Source of the DNA: Symsagittifera roscoffensis
Taxonomy: Eukaryota > Xenacoelomorpha > Acoela > Convolutidae
NCBI RefSeq assembly: GCF_963678635.1
Contig: NW_026970855.1
Location: 1-28,194 of the forward strand
Length of the DNA stretch: 28,194 nt
Reading direction: 5' to 3'
Shown here: in pieces, positions 9,461 through 17,809 of the stretch
How positions within the stretch are numbered: the stretch's first letter is position 1
How the letters are laid out: each line of letters opens with the position of its first letter
Made by a program: the position numbers and the translations under genes
The notes under the pieces: generated by a model
Databases searched by the model: none
What the model was told of the DNA's origin: nothing
The model's input: the letters and a program-made list of their open reading frames with translations, nothing else

Positions 9461-9657
9461 CGGATTTTCGAAAAATAAATTCGAAAATTTTGTCGATCTT
9501 TTTATGTCGACCAAATTTGTTTTCCGACCGGTTCTAGAGCATTATAAAGACCCTAACTTGACCAAAAAAATTTGCGCCGCATGAAATTTTTTATAGTCAT
9601 TTTTGGTCACTTTTCGGAAAAAAGTGTTGGTCACTTTTGTATTTAAAGTGGACTAAC

Positions 9658-10037
9658 CCTATAGAGAGTGGTCTGTACTCGAAGAACTTGAGAGATCCAG
9701 TGATGGTGAGGAGTCCACAGCAGGACACAATGAGATCGGAGAGTGCCAGAAGGATGCAGTAAATCTGAAAGTGTGTGTGGATGTTGACCGTGCGCATTAT
9801 CCTCAGAAATTGCACTATCACGCCAATTGCGATGAGGGAAATAATAGCCGGAATCAATCTGAAACTGGCCAGTTGCTTCAGCCAAGAATCAAAAGTTAGC
9901 GTGGCTTGTTTGTCATAATCCACGTTAGTTATAACAGAATGATTGCCGGTTATCAAAGGGTTGTTTTCCATTGATTTGTCTGGGTCAGTATGGGCTGAAA
10001 TTGAGTTGGGATCGGCATACTCTATTCTGTAAGACAT
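9658..10037 (-). CDS. Class A GPCR, first coding exon (N-terminus, TM1, TM2)
   Basis: This exon encodes 126 complete residues plus two bases of the next codon. Residues 1-58 form a polar extracellular N-terminus with an N-glycosylation sequon NHS at 32-34. TM1 is about residues 60-81. ICL1 holds RTVNIHTH. TM2 is about 89-113 with LALSD at 97-101, which matches the class A LAxxD pattern, so D101 would be D2.50. TM1 lacks the usual GN motif (AIGVIVQF instead). The start is the first ATG after a possible acceptor (ttccag, exon edge near 10052), giving a very short leader. The exon ends ATAGG|GTTAGT, a good 5' splice site with two bases left over. The next exon at 610-752 begins with one base, which completes Gly127. 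The reading frame seen past 9658 is intron. A GPCR membrane protein is well supported; its ligand and subfamily are unknown to me. Confidence 0.8.
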
Positions 10038-10059
10038 CTTTTTACCGCTATTCTGGAAC

Positions 10060-11390
10060 CAGAGAATTAGATAAATAAAAGTGAAAGGGAGATTTTCTTT
10101 GATGGATTTAAAGGAATTGAATTCGGAATTCGGTTCCTCTGAGAGACTTAAGTTGACTTTGACAACATACTTGTGCTATTATTTGTAATTTCAGTTTAAG
10201 CGAAGGTATGCTGCTAGTACACCAAAAGCAGCTGAAATGTTCAGATTTTTAATTCCTTTTTATTGTTAGGTCACTCCTCGGACCTAATTGTCATATAGGT
10301 AAAGCCAAAATGCATGACAAATTACAAAGATAAAAATTGTTTGTAATATAAACCAAATTGTTCTCCTCTTTTCGATGTTCAGGCAATAAAAGCCATGTCT
10401 CGGCTATTTAAATATTGATTTTAATCCTTGAAATCTGAAAACCGCTTTTTACTGACTGACGCCAAGAAAACCATTTGAGGAAATGAAAAAAAAAGAATGT
10501 TAATTTTCATTGGCGACCCACAACTCAAAAAATGGCAAATAACTTTCCAGCCATTGATATTTTTTCTTATTTTAATTTAAAACTGAAGCAAATATTCCAC
10601 CTGAAAAAAAAGAGTGGTAAACTCAGCTTTTTTCGATTCATTAAAAAATGCTTTTCAGAAGGTGTGTCGTATGAAAAATTCTGATTGGTTGAAATTTTAA
10701 CGGGAGATTTAGATTGTACCGCTTTGAAAGTGGGGATAACAATCAACATGCAAGGTATTTATGAGGGAAAACTAGTGCTCTGTGAAATTGGTCCCCCTAA
10801 AAGATTCAAATGGGGATAATATCAATCTGCTTTCAATTTAAAGTCTCCTCATTTATTTCGGATAGCGAACCCTGCAAACCTCAAAGCGATATTAAATGCG
10901 GTCTGCGGTTTTTGAGAATTATTGGGAAATGCTGAAAGTTAAGGTACTTTATCCCCTTGAGAACAAAAACAAATAAAACATCTCGAGTAGCAGATATTTC
11001 AGGGTAGCAAATTGATATTTGTTATTTGTGAAGAAAACACACGTAATTCAATATTAGGCCAAGGCGAGAGTCGCTTTAAAGTGCTCTGAGTAGAAATTGA
11101 CGTCCTTGGACTTTGAATAATCTCGAGAGAGGAACGGAACAGGTAAATGTAGATTCCCTGCTGTTGGCTTAGATCGATGAATGCGAAATTGGATTGCTTG
11201 TCCCAAGACTCCTCAAAAGTAGACAGCTGATAGTACTTAGTTGCAATTTACATGAGCCTCCATTGAAACTTTTATTTTTATTCTTGGCGAGGGACACTGT
11301 CTTTTTCATAAAGTATCAATACAAAATTTAAAAAAGTATATTGCTTTTTGATAATTAGTATGGCTCGGGTTCATTAAGCAAAATGTTTTC
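10060..11390. other. Presumed upstream region of the GPCR gene
   Basis: No promoter motif or upstream exon can be fixed. A possible acceptor (ttccag at 10053-10058, minus strand) precedes the ATG, so the true transcription start may be further right or supplied by trans-splicing. Two similar words, aaagtggggataacaatca (10728) and caaatggggataatatcaat (10808), lie about 80 bp apart. Confidence 0.35.
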
Positions 11391-11396
11391 TTGCAG

Positions 11397-11494
11397 ATGA
11401 GCTGCGCCTCGGATGATCCATGCTCGTTGCTTACGGGAGAGGCAACATTGCCCGGCTCGAAAAAAAAAGAAACAACGCATCATAGCAAAAAGGT
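11397..11494 (+). CDS. Candidate first coding exon of an unidentified plus-strand gene
   Basis: An ATG follows directly on a strong acceptor (ttttcttgcag|ATGAGC). The first 64 bases are markedly GC-rich for this window. The frame reads MSCASDDPCSLLTGEATLPG, then SKKKETTHHSKK. It could splice at AAG|GTTTCA (phase 0), or else it stops two codons later at the TAA ending at 11505. The right part, from 11478, is duplicated at 12625. The opposite strand is also open across this stretch, so orientation is not certain. An ATG placed at an acceptor would suit a trans-spliced or 5'-UTR-intron gene. I recognise no family. Confidence 0.3.
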
Positions 11495-11922
11495 TTCAGT
11501 TTAAAGCGAGATAGTACATTGCTGGTCCGTACGTTAATGGTCTTTAGTTCACACAATGAAGACTTTTCAATCTTTGAATTTCGTAATTTCTCTCTGATAT
11601 AGGACTGCCATAAAAATTCCTAGGAAATCTTGTCGGTGCTGATAAACAAAAAATCTAGATGTCAAAAATGAGTTTTGTCTGTTATAAATGTTATGCCATT
11701 CTAAACTCAAATGAAATCTCACTTTAAGCGAGCAAAAATACAATTCTTTTTATTGAAAAGATTAAAAAAACCCTGAGATGGTTCTTAATTGCAATCTTAT
11801 TGACTTGTTTCGGAAAATTACACCGTCTGTTTGCCACGCTGTCTGTTTTTGTCCGGATAGGTTCGTGCAACTACCTATTTAACTCTTATCTTAATCCTGC
11901 TCTTATTTCTTTGTCTCAATAG

Positions 11923-12022
11923 ATCTGAGGGAATACCGGAAGTGCGAGGTCATTCTGAGATCAACTCTACTCAATTTAATTTAATTGGTCTGGCTAGTGA
12001 AACTGAGCAATTTCACAATTAA
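11923..12022 (+). CDS. Exon-like block, duplicated copy 1
   Basis: An excellent branch/pyrimidine/acceptor arrangement (cttaatcctgctcttatttc, then tttgtctcaatag) precedes it. One frame is open for 32 codons (SEGIPEVRGHSEINSTQFNL, then IGLASETEQFHN and TAA). A second frame gives a shorter 18-19 codon peptide (LREYRKCEVILRSTLLNLI). Neither frame phase-matches the 11497 exon candidate, so an intermediate exon or different partner would be required. No family is recognised. It could also be a terminal exon of an old gene carried in the duplication. Confidence 0.3.
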
Positions 12023-12466
12023 TGTCAACCCTCGTTTTTAAAATAATTTCTTTGAAAGAAAAATATAAAGAAAAGTGCGACTGGAAAACATTAAGCTGAT
12101 GGCACAGCTATTACCAGTTAACGTGGCCAAAAGGACACCAAAAAATGTCCATATTTATTTAAGTTCCCAGTTTTTTCTTATCTCCGTTCGGTTGAAGATG
12201 TATGTTTGGTGCTTTTGAGTAGAGGTATCAAAAAAATTTTACATTATTTTCAAATAAATGAAAGTTCAAAAACTTTCTAGAGTAGCCTCTGTCCTCGATG
12301 ATCCTCATTTTTCCAAAAAAAAAGAAACACATCCCTGAAATTTTTTTCATAGCAGTTTTTTTTAGTTTTATCGAATATACTTTCAAAATCTTATTGGGTT
12401 CGGACTCTTGTATAATTTGAATTATTCGTTTTTTTTCATGCTACGCGCTTTGCTTGTCTAATCAAA

Positions 12467-12613
12467 AACAAGGCTGCTCGTATCAGGGCAAAACTTTAAC
12501 TAATTTGACTCCCCTTAAAATCCAAGGATCAGATCATCCTGTTAAGGAAAAAGTGAAAACTGACAAAAAAATATCAAAAATGAGAATAAAATTTGCTGCC
12601 ACAAGCTGTTTAA
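12467..12613 (-). mobile_element. Helentron-like 3' end, truncated by the tandem duplication
   Basis: AACAAGGCTGCTCGTATCAG and gggcaaaactttaact, then ccttaaaatccaagg, are the 3' tail side of the same insertion as 13611-14050. It ends at the duplication junction. Confidence 0.65.
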
Positions 12614-13070
12614 GCTGTTTAAACCATCATAGCAAAAATGTTTCAGTTTAAAGCGAGATAGTACGTTGCTGGTCCGTACGTTAATGGTCTTTAGTTCACA
12701 CAATGAAGCCTTTTCAATTGTTGAATTTCGTAATTTCTCTCTGATATAGGACTGCTATAAAAATTCCTAGGAAAGCTTGTCGGTGCTGATAAACAAAAAA
12801 TCTAGATGTCAAAAATGAGTTTCGTCTGTTATAAATGTTATGCCAATCTAAACTCAAATGAAAACTCACTTTAAGCGAGCAAAAATACAATTATTTTTAT
12901 TGAAAAGATTAAAAAAACCCTGAGATGGTTCTTAATTGCAATCTTATTGACTTGTTTTGGAAAAATTACACCGTCTGTTTGCCACGCTGTCTGTTTTCGT
13001 CCGGATAGGTTCGTGCAACTACCTATTTAACTCTTATCTTAATCCTGCTCTTATTTCTTTGTCTCAGTAG

Positions 13071-13170
13071 ATCTGAGGGAATACCGGAAGTGCGAGGTCA
13101 TTCTGAGATCAACTCTACTCAATTTAATTTAATTGGCCTGGCTAGTGAAACTGAGCAATTTCACAATTAA
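13071..13170 (+). CDS. Exon-like block, duplicated copy 2
   Basis: This copy repeats the block at 11923 with the same acceptor (caatag changed to cagtag). There is a single change inside the 32-codon frame: GGT to GGC, both Gly. One difference in 100 bp, against an estimated few percent for the whole unit, hints at but does not prove constraint. Confidence 0.3.
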
Positions 13171-13610
13171 TGTCAACCCTCGTTTTTAAAAAAAATTTTT
13201 TGAAAAAAAATATAAAGAAAAGTGCGACTGGAAAACATTAGGCTGATGGCACAGCTATTACCAGTTAACGTGGCCAAAAGGACACCAAAAATGTCCTTAT
13301 TTATTTAAGTTCCCAATTTTTTCTTACCTCCGTTTGGTTGAAGATGTATGTTTGGTGCTTTTGAGTAGAGGTATCAAAAAAAATTGAAATTATTTTCAAA
13401 TAAATGAAAATTCAAAAACATTCTAGAGTAGCCTCTGTCCTCGATGATCCCCATTTTTCCAAAAAAAAAGAAACACATCCCTGAAATTTTCTACATAGCA
13501 GTTTTTTTAGTTTTATCGAATATACTTTCAAAATCTTATTGGGTTCGGACTCTTGTGTAATTTGAATTATTCGTTTTTTTCATGCTACGCGCTTTGCTTG
13601 TCTAATCAAA

Positions 13611-14050
13611 AACAAGGCTGCTCGTATCAGGGCAAAACTTTAACTTTTTTGACTCCCCTTAAAATCCAAGGATTATATCATCCTGTTAAGAAAAAAGTGA
13701 AAACTGACAAAAAAATATCAAAAATGAGAATAAAATTTGCTGCCACAAGCTGTTTAATGGACAAAAATATGTATTTAGCGTTTAGCAACGCACTAATGAC
13801 GGCAAACAGTTTGACTCAAATCAAGTTGTATCGAATTCTGAGCCGGAATAATTCGCAGCTCACTCGTTAACCGAGCAGTATATATCGCACAATCAGTGCT
13901 CCATTAGCCTAAATAGCATTTTTTTTAAAAATATGATCACAGCTAAGAACATCTTCTTAAAATTAGGTTCAGGGCGTCCATTTTTTTTTCAGGTTTTATG
14001 AAAACCACCCAAAGCTCAAATATTCATACTTCTTGTGAAAGCCGGAACAA
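13611..14050 (-). mobile_element. Helentron-like element, full length, inverted
   Basis: The 3' tail AACAAGGCTGCTCGTATCAG starts at 13611. The 5' end (cacccaaagctcaaatattc, cttgtgaaagCCGGAACAA) finishes at 14050. The first 147 bp are shared with 12467-12613 through the tandem duplication. The 3' hairpin is degraded (cagggcaaaactttaact). Length 440 bp. Confidence 0.65.
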
Positions 14051-14052
14051 AT

Positions 14053-14528
14053 AACACGACTACTCTTACCAAGGTGAAGCACTGAGTGTACCGACCACCC
14101 TCTAACGTTGCTTAAATCTGTTTTAAAAAAAACATCTGCTAACCTATTAAAACGAGCAAATTGTTTGCCTGAATTCAATTTGGAATTTCTTAATTTGTCG
14201 CATACGCCTTAATATGAAAAACATATTGCATGTTGATTATCCCAATCTAAATTTTAAACGTTAATTATAGTCGTTATAGTTCTAACTTATGGTTCTGCAA
14301 AAATGAAGCTAGGCAAAATGTTACTTTTAACAAAATCTTTTAGATGGTATGAAAAAATCTGTCAAAATTGCTTAGTTACCAAGTCAAAAAGTTGGAGCCT
14401 TAATTTAGAGCCATGGGCATCCATAAAATTTTCCGGCGAAAACGGATAGTTAAGAATTCGAATAATGCTTGAAGAAAAAATCACCCGAGCATAAATACTC
14501 CGTCACCTTCTCCGAAAATCGAAACAAT
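14053..14528 (-). mobile_element. Helentron-like element, abutting the previous copy in the same orientation
   Basis: AACACGACTACTCTTACCAA (3' tail), cactgagtgtaccgac, gtcgcatacgcc, ttgattatcccaatct, cacccgagcataaatactcc, and gaaaatcgAAACAA (5' end, 14528) follow the family order. Only two bases separate it from the copy ending at 14050. Confidence 0.65.
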
Positions 14529-15150
14529 TACCAACTTCTCTATAGATGTCTGATTCCAATTAAGTTTTGCTTCTGGACACAAAAGTTCAAATTAGTGATT
14601 ACGCGATAAAAGTGACGTCGGTGATGTGGACAAAACGAAAAAATTGAACTTGTTTAAAATAGTCATGATGAAAAAACGATTGGAGAGGAAAATTATTATC
14701 CCTTGACAATTTTTAGCTTTTCCTTTCTCAGTCATTTTCTTTTTGAAAGCTTTTGCGAAATCCTTTAAGCGGCATCTTTTACTTCTGCCCTCAAAACTCG
14801 CAAATCATTATTAAGAAAGTAATGAAACTGCTCATATTACGCAGAATCCCTGAATGCCCTAATTTCAATTTAAAGCTTCTAGTATACTTGAGAATCTCTT
14901 ACGCCAATACTCGTTATTGATAGCTGTATTGAGAATTGACAGAAATCATGTTTCCTATTTTTAAATGCTGATAACGTGCTTTTCATCGCTTTGTTTCACA
15001 ACCTATGATGACACAGCTATGGTAGTTTGAAAAACCTATGGCCCAGCCTCGATTCATCGCCATTTTAATCCGCGCTATTTTAAGAATTCTAAGTGCAGGT
15101 GAATTGGAGTTTGATATAATATAATATGTCTTTCAGTCATTACCAGACCA

Positions 15151-15307
15151 AGGTGGATTTAGGTTTTTCGTGAGGCGTGGGGTGAGGAGGTTTTTCAAAA
15201 CTCAGACCGATAGCAGAAATAAGTACCACCATAAGGTGACCGTTTGGGTGGTGAGCGGGTTGGATCCCTAAAGAGAAAAAGCCCAACCCCCTCCTAAATC
15301 CGCCCCG
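15151..15307. mobile_element. Small inverted-repeat element (MITE)
   Basis: The left end AAGGTGGATTTAGG and the right end CCTAAATCCGCCCC are inverse copies with few mismatches, about 157 bp apart. No convincing target duplication is visible. The end sequence resembles the lone end at 9427. Superfamily is uncertain; hAT-like is possible. Confidence 0.5.
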
Positions 15308-15375
15308 GAAATGTTTACGATTTTGAAAAAATGTAGAAAAATGCTCATTGTGTTGAATAAGCTCATTGAAAATTT

Positions 15376-15455
15376 TGTTTCGACTTTCGTAGTAATTAGG
15401 CTCGAGTGTTCCCTTTCTTATTCAGACCAATTTCGACTTTTTGTTTAATCGGATT
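15376..15455 (+). mobile_element. Helentron-like 5' end fragment
   Basis: TGTTTCGACTTTCGTAGTAA, ggctcgagtgttccctttct, and tattcagaccaatttcgact match the family's first 80 bp. The rest is missing. The next family piece (15517) is in the opposite orientation. Confidence 0.55.
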
Positions 15456-15516
15456 ATTCGGAGAAAAATGCAAAAGTGAGTAACCATAATAGCTAAATTA
15501 ACGTAAATCGTGGTAG

Positions 15517-15632
15517 AACAAGACTGCTCGTATATCAGGGCAAATCCTTGAATGTTCCGACATGGCCTTAATTCATATCAATTACTTTTTGGAAAAAGAA
15601 AATATTGAAAACCTATGTATTTTGGATGGTGG
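15517..15632 (-). mobile_element. Helentron-like 3' end, cut by the MULE transposon
   Basis: AACAAGACTGCTCGTATATC, agggcaaatccttgaatgtt, and cgacatggccttaattcata run to about 15632, just before the MULE left end. A second copy of the same stretch, including the rare shared word tttttggaaaaagaaaatat, begins on the far side of the MULE at 17346. Confidence 0.65.
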
Positions 15633-16022
15633 CTAGTCATTAAGAAGAATGTTCTACAAGCAGAATGGGTCTAAGAGTAGAAAGTAGAGTGTAAGTAGCT
15701 GTAACTACAATCAAAACTAAAGTGGTCTGGTTAAAACCATCTTTAGCAGGTCATTTATAATTTTAATTGACCTGCTAATTTTAACTGACCTGCTAGTTTT
15801 ACTATATGATGGAGTTTTCAATTGTGAAGTCAAAGTGGCGAAAATCTAATTTGTGAAAATCTAATTTGTTTAATTTAAAAAAAAAAAACATAAAAATATT
15901 CAATATTACAAATGTATGAACTCAAGTTGCTCGTCCAAACTTTCCATGAATATGATTAATAATTCAATAAAAACAAGCCCTCTAGTCACAATCATTTTGA
16001 GATAGAACATCAATTCTCCTAA

Positions 16023-17100
16023 ATGAAATTTCGAGAAAACATTATCGAAAATTTTGCAAAAAATCCTACAATCAAAACCGCTGAAAAAATTATATGTCGA
16101 AGAATTACAAGAATCAGATCAGCGAATTTTGGCCCCAAATTACGGTACAATTCGGCGAAGTATGCAACGAAAACGGACCAAAAAGTTACCTACGCCGCCA
16201 AAAATTTTCGAAGATACTAAATTTGAAGGATCGTGGACAACGACCCTGAATCATCCAGTTTTTCTACTTTATCAGGGTCAAGGTATGCTGATTTTTGGTA
16301 CCAAACAGGGTCTTGAATTTTTGGTGAGAAGCCAAAAATTTTTGTGTGTTGGAATTTTCAAAACTGCCCCACCTTCTTTTCTTCAAACCTGCAGCATCAT
16401 CGGGTCGACTCTTACTTGGAAAGTTCCCGCAGGATGGGGATTTTTTTAACAAAAAAATCCAAAAAATTTAGATTTTTTTTCAAAATTTGTGCCAAAATAG
16501 TCTTACTTGGAAAGTTCCCGCAGTATGGGGATTTTTTACCAAAAAATCCGAAAAATTTGTCCCAAAATGCAACCAAATAGTCGGCTTTCGCTTGATGCCC
16601 GACACCATAGTAACTGATTATGAAACTGGGGTAATACCAGCAACTCGAGCAGTTGTCCATGCTTCGGCACATTTTGGCTGCCGGTTTCATTGTTCGCAAT
16701 GCATCTACTGAAAAACTCAAGAATTTGAACTAAGTTGCGAGTGCAAAACGGACAAAAACTTTCAAGATATTGCCAGAAAACATTTCAGCTTCGCATATTT
16801 ACCTGTTAACGAGATAAGCATGGCGTTGGCTTATCATCTAGAAGATATTCAAAAAAAATCATGTCTTGCGAGAAAAAAACTGGAAAACTTTTTGATGATG
16901 TTTGAAATTTTTGGTTTTTGGGTCCCATTCCAATGGATTTATGGAACATGTTTGACCGCCCTGTGATTATTCGAACGACCAATATGTGCAAAAACTGGAA
17001 CAGATGCTGAAAAGATCTAATTGGAATTCAACAACCAAATTTTTAGACTGTCCTGGAGCATTTTGTGAGCTGGATAAGAAAATTTTTCGGCTAAAAAACG
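16023..17100 (+). pseudogene. MULE transposase pseudogene
   Basis: Fragments of a Mutator-like DDE transposase appear in order but in shifting frames. They are RENIIENFAKNPTIKTAEK (16032), then APNYGTIRRSMQRKR and EDTKFEGSWTTTLNHPVFLL (frame of 16054), LIFGTKQGLEFL and VGIFKTAP (to about 16375), TIVTDYETGV and GCRFHCSQCIY (about 16605-16708), HFSFAYLPVNEISMALAYHL (about 16780), and RTTNMCKNWNR (about 16973). The first catalytic Asp, expected in a DGTFKTAP-type motif, is Val (GTT). The second (TDYE) remains. There are stops at 16709 and about 16964, frameshifts around 16100, 16400-16570 and 16965, and a TAG near 17050. A 91 bp segment is duplicated at 16410/16501 and replaces family sequence. 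It is non-functional. Confidence 0.75.
16410..16580 (+). repeat. 91 bp internal tandem duplication in the MULE
   Basis: TCTTACTTGGAAAGTTCCCG, followed by CAGNATGGGGATTTTTT, starts at 16410 and again at 16501. The two copies share the A/T-rich continuation (ccaaaaaatttag versus ccgaaaaatttgt) and end caaaat. It lies between the two catalytic motifs. Confidence 0.8.
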
Positions 17101-17345
17101 TTTCATTTGAGCGGCCATATTTTGCTTAAGATTTATTGGAATGGAATTGCTGAAATTTTGCGGAAGTATTTTAAAAAAAAAACTCAACAAACTTACACAG
17201 GCATATGTATATTTTATTCATTTTACTGACAATTTTTATTATTCTAATATTTTTGTAATGATTTTACTGTATATTTCAACAATTTTGTGTATTTTAGTAT
17301 TTTTCTGCTCTTAGACCCATTCTGCTCTTAGTCCATTCTGCTTAT

Positions 17346-17805
17346 TGCTCCGCCTCCGCAAAGCCCTGAATGTTCCGACTGTCCCTTAGTTCATATCATA
17401 TAGTTTTTGGAAAAAGAAAATATTGAAAGTTTATTCATTTTGGACACTATCAAATTGTAAAATTTTGTGTCGTACGAAATTAATACGACCAATTAGCAAG
17501 CCTCAACTCAATTTGGAACAATTTTGCTGTGCGGGATAATTCGCCACGCATAAATAATTCGCGGTAAGCTCTCATAATTCAGTCCAGAACTTTACTTAGA
17601 TCTTTTCAGCACCTGTTCCAGTTTTTGCACATATTGGTCGTTCGAATAATCACAGGGCGGTCAAACATGTTCCATAAATCCATTGAAATTAGACCCAAAT
17701 CCCAGAACTTTACAAAAAATAATTGGAGGTGAAACATCTTTTTTTATTTGAGCTCGGGAAATCAATATCTTCAACGGGCTATAAAAAAATTTTGTTGAAA
17801 ATTAT
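17346..17805 (-). mobile_element. Helentron-like element interrupted by a MULE-derived insert
   Basis: The hairpin and subterminal part (gcaaagccctgaatgttccg, ACTGTCCCTTAG) is followed by tttttggaaaaagaaaatat, GCGGGATAATTCGCCACGCA, an interrupted ccagaactttac, then gaggtgaaacatcttttttt. The extreme 3' tail (left) is replaced by the MULE end, and the 5' terminus (right) is lost. Confidence 0.6.
17596..17701 (-). repeat. Inverted copy of a MULE segment inserted between 12 bp direct repeats
   Basis: This segment is the reverse complement of about 16917-17020 (for example GACCGCCCTGTGATTATTCG and ACGACCAATATGTGCAAAAA on the minus strand), nearly identical except at one edge. It is bounded by CCAGAACTTTAC at 17584-17595 and 17702-17713. 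Intact Helentron copies carry only one such word. Confidence 0.85.
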
Positions 17806-17809
17806 TATT

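Larger units (their letters stand above)
753..9657 (-). other. Large GPCR intron, about 8.9 kb, filled with repeats
   Basis: The interval lies between a GTTAGT donor (9657-9652) and a TTTCAG acceptor (758-753) on the minus strand. Both flanking exons are GPCR-coding and phase-compatible (phase 2 to 1). It contains many Helentron-like copies in both orientations, a 172 bp satellite array and other short repeats. No minus-strand exon is needed to complete the TM2-TM3 join. An additional phase-neutral exon cannot be excluded. Confidence 0.65.
11478..13757. repeat. Tandem duplication, two units of about 1.14 kb
   Basis: Unit 1 is 11478-12613 and unit 2 is 12625-13757. Both run from CATCATAGCAAAAA to GCCACAAGCTGTTTAA with only scattered substitutions and small indels (offset 1144-1148). 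Each unit contains the exon-like block (11923, 13071) and the 3' end of an inverted Helentron copy. In unit 1 that element is cut off at the junction; in unit 2 it continues to its 5' end. The junction carries a doubled gctgtttaa word. Confidence 0.9.
15641..17345 (+). mobile_element. Decayed Mutator-like (MULE) DNA transposon
   Basis: The inverted ends are 15641-15684 (agaatgttctacaagc, AGAATGGGTCTAAGAGTAGA) and 17301-17345. Read in reverse, the second gives agaatggactaagagc and AGAATGGGTCTAAGAGCAGA. Each end is built of a roughly 16 bp doubled motif. The interior contains a MULE transposase pseudogene on the plus strand. Just inside the left end lies a small inverted/direct motif set (AGCAGGTCA at 15745; TGACCTGCT at 15768 and 15786). 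The flanks are Helentron sequence. I could not establish a clean target duplication. Confidence 0.7.

Noticed and set aside
9170-9514. 114-codon minus-strand frame
   Set aside because: It starts on a non-ATG codon, crosses the transposon-end sequence at 9427, and has no family or splice evidence. It lies in the GPCR intron.
9643-9885. 80-codon minus-strand frame overlapping the first GPCR exon
   Set aside because: It is another frame of the same strand, without the TM and LAxxD features of the exon frame.
12454-12651. 65-codon plus-strand frame, and its relative at 13553-13870
   Set aside because: Both are readings across the inverted Helentron 3' end inside the tandem duplication. The frames differ downstream and have no independent support.
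16264-16720. Minus-strand frames of 62 and 102 codons
   Set aside because: They are antisense to the MULE transposase pseudogene and its 91 bp duplication.
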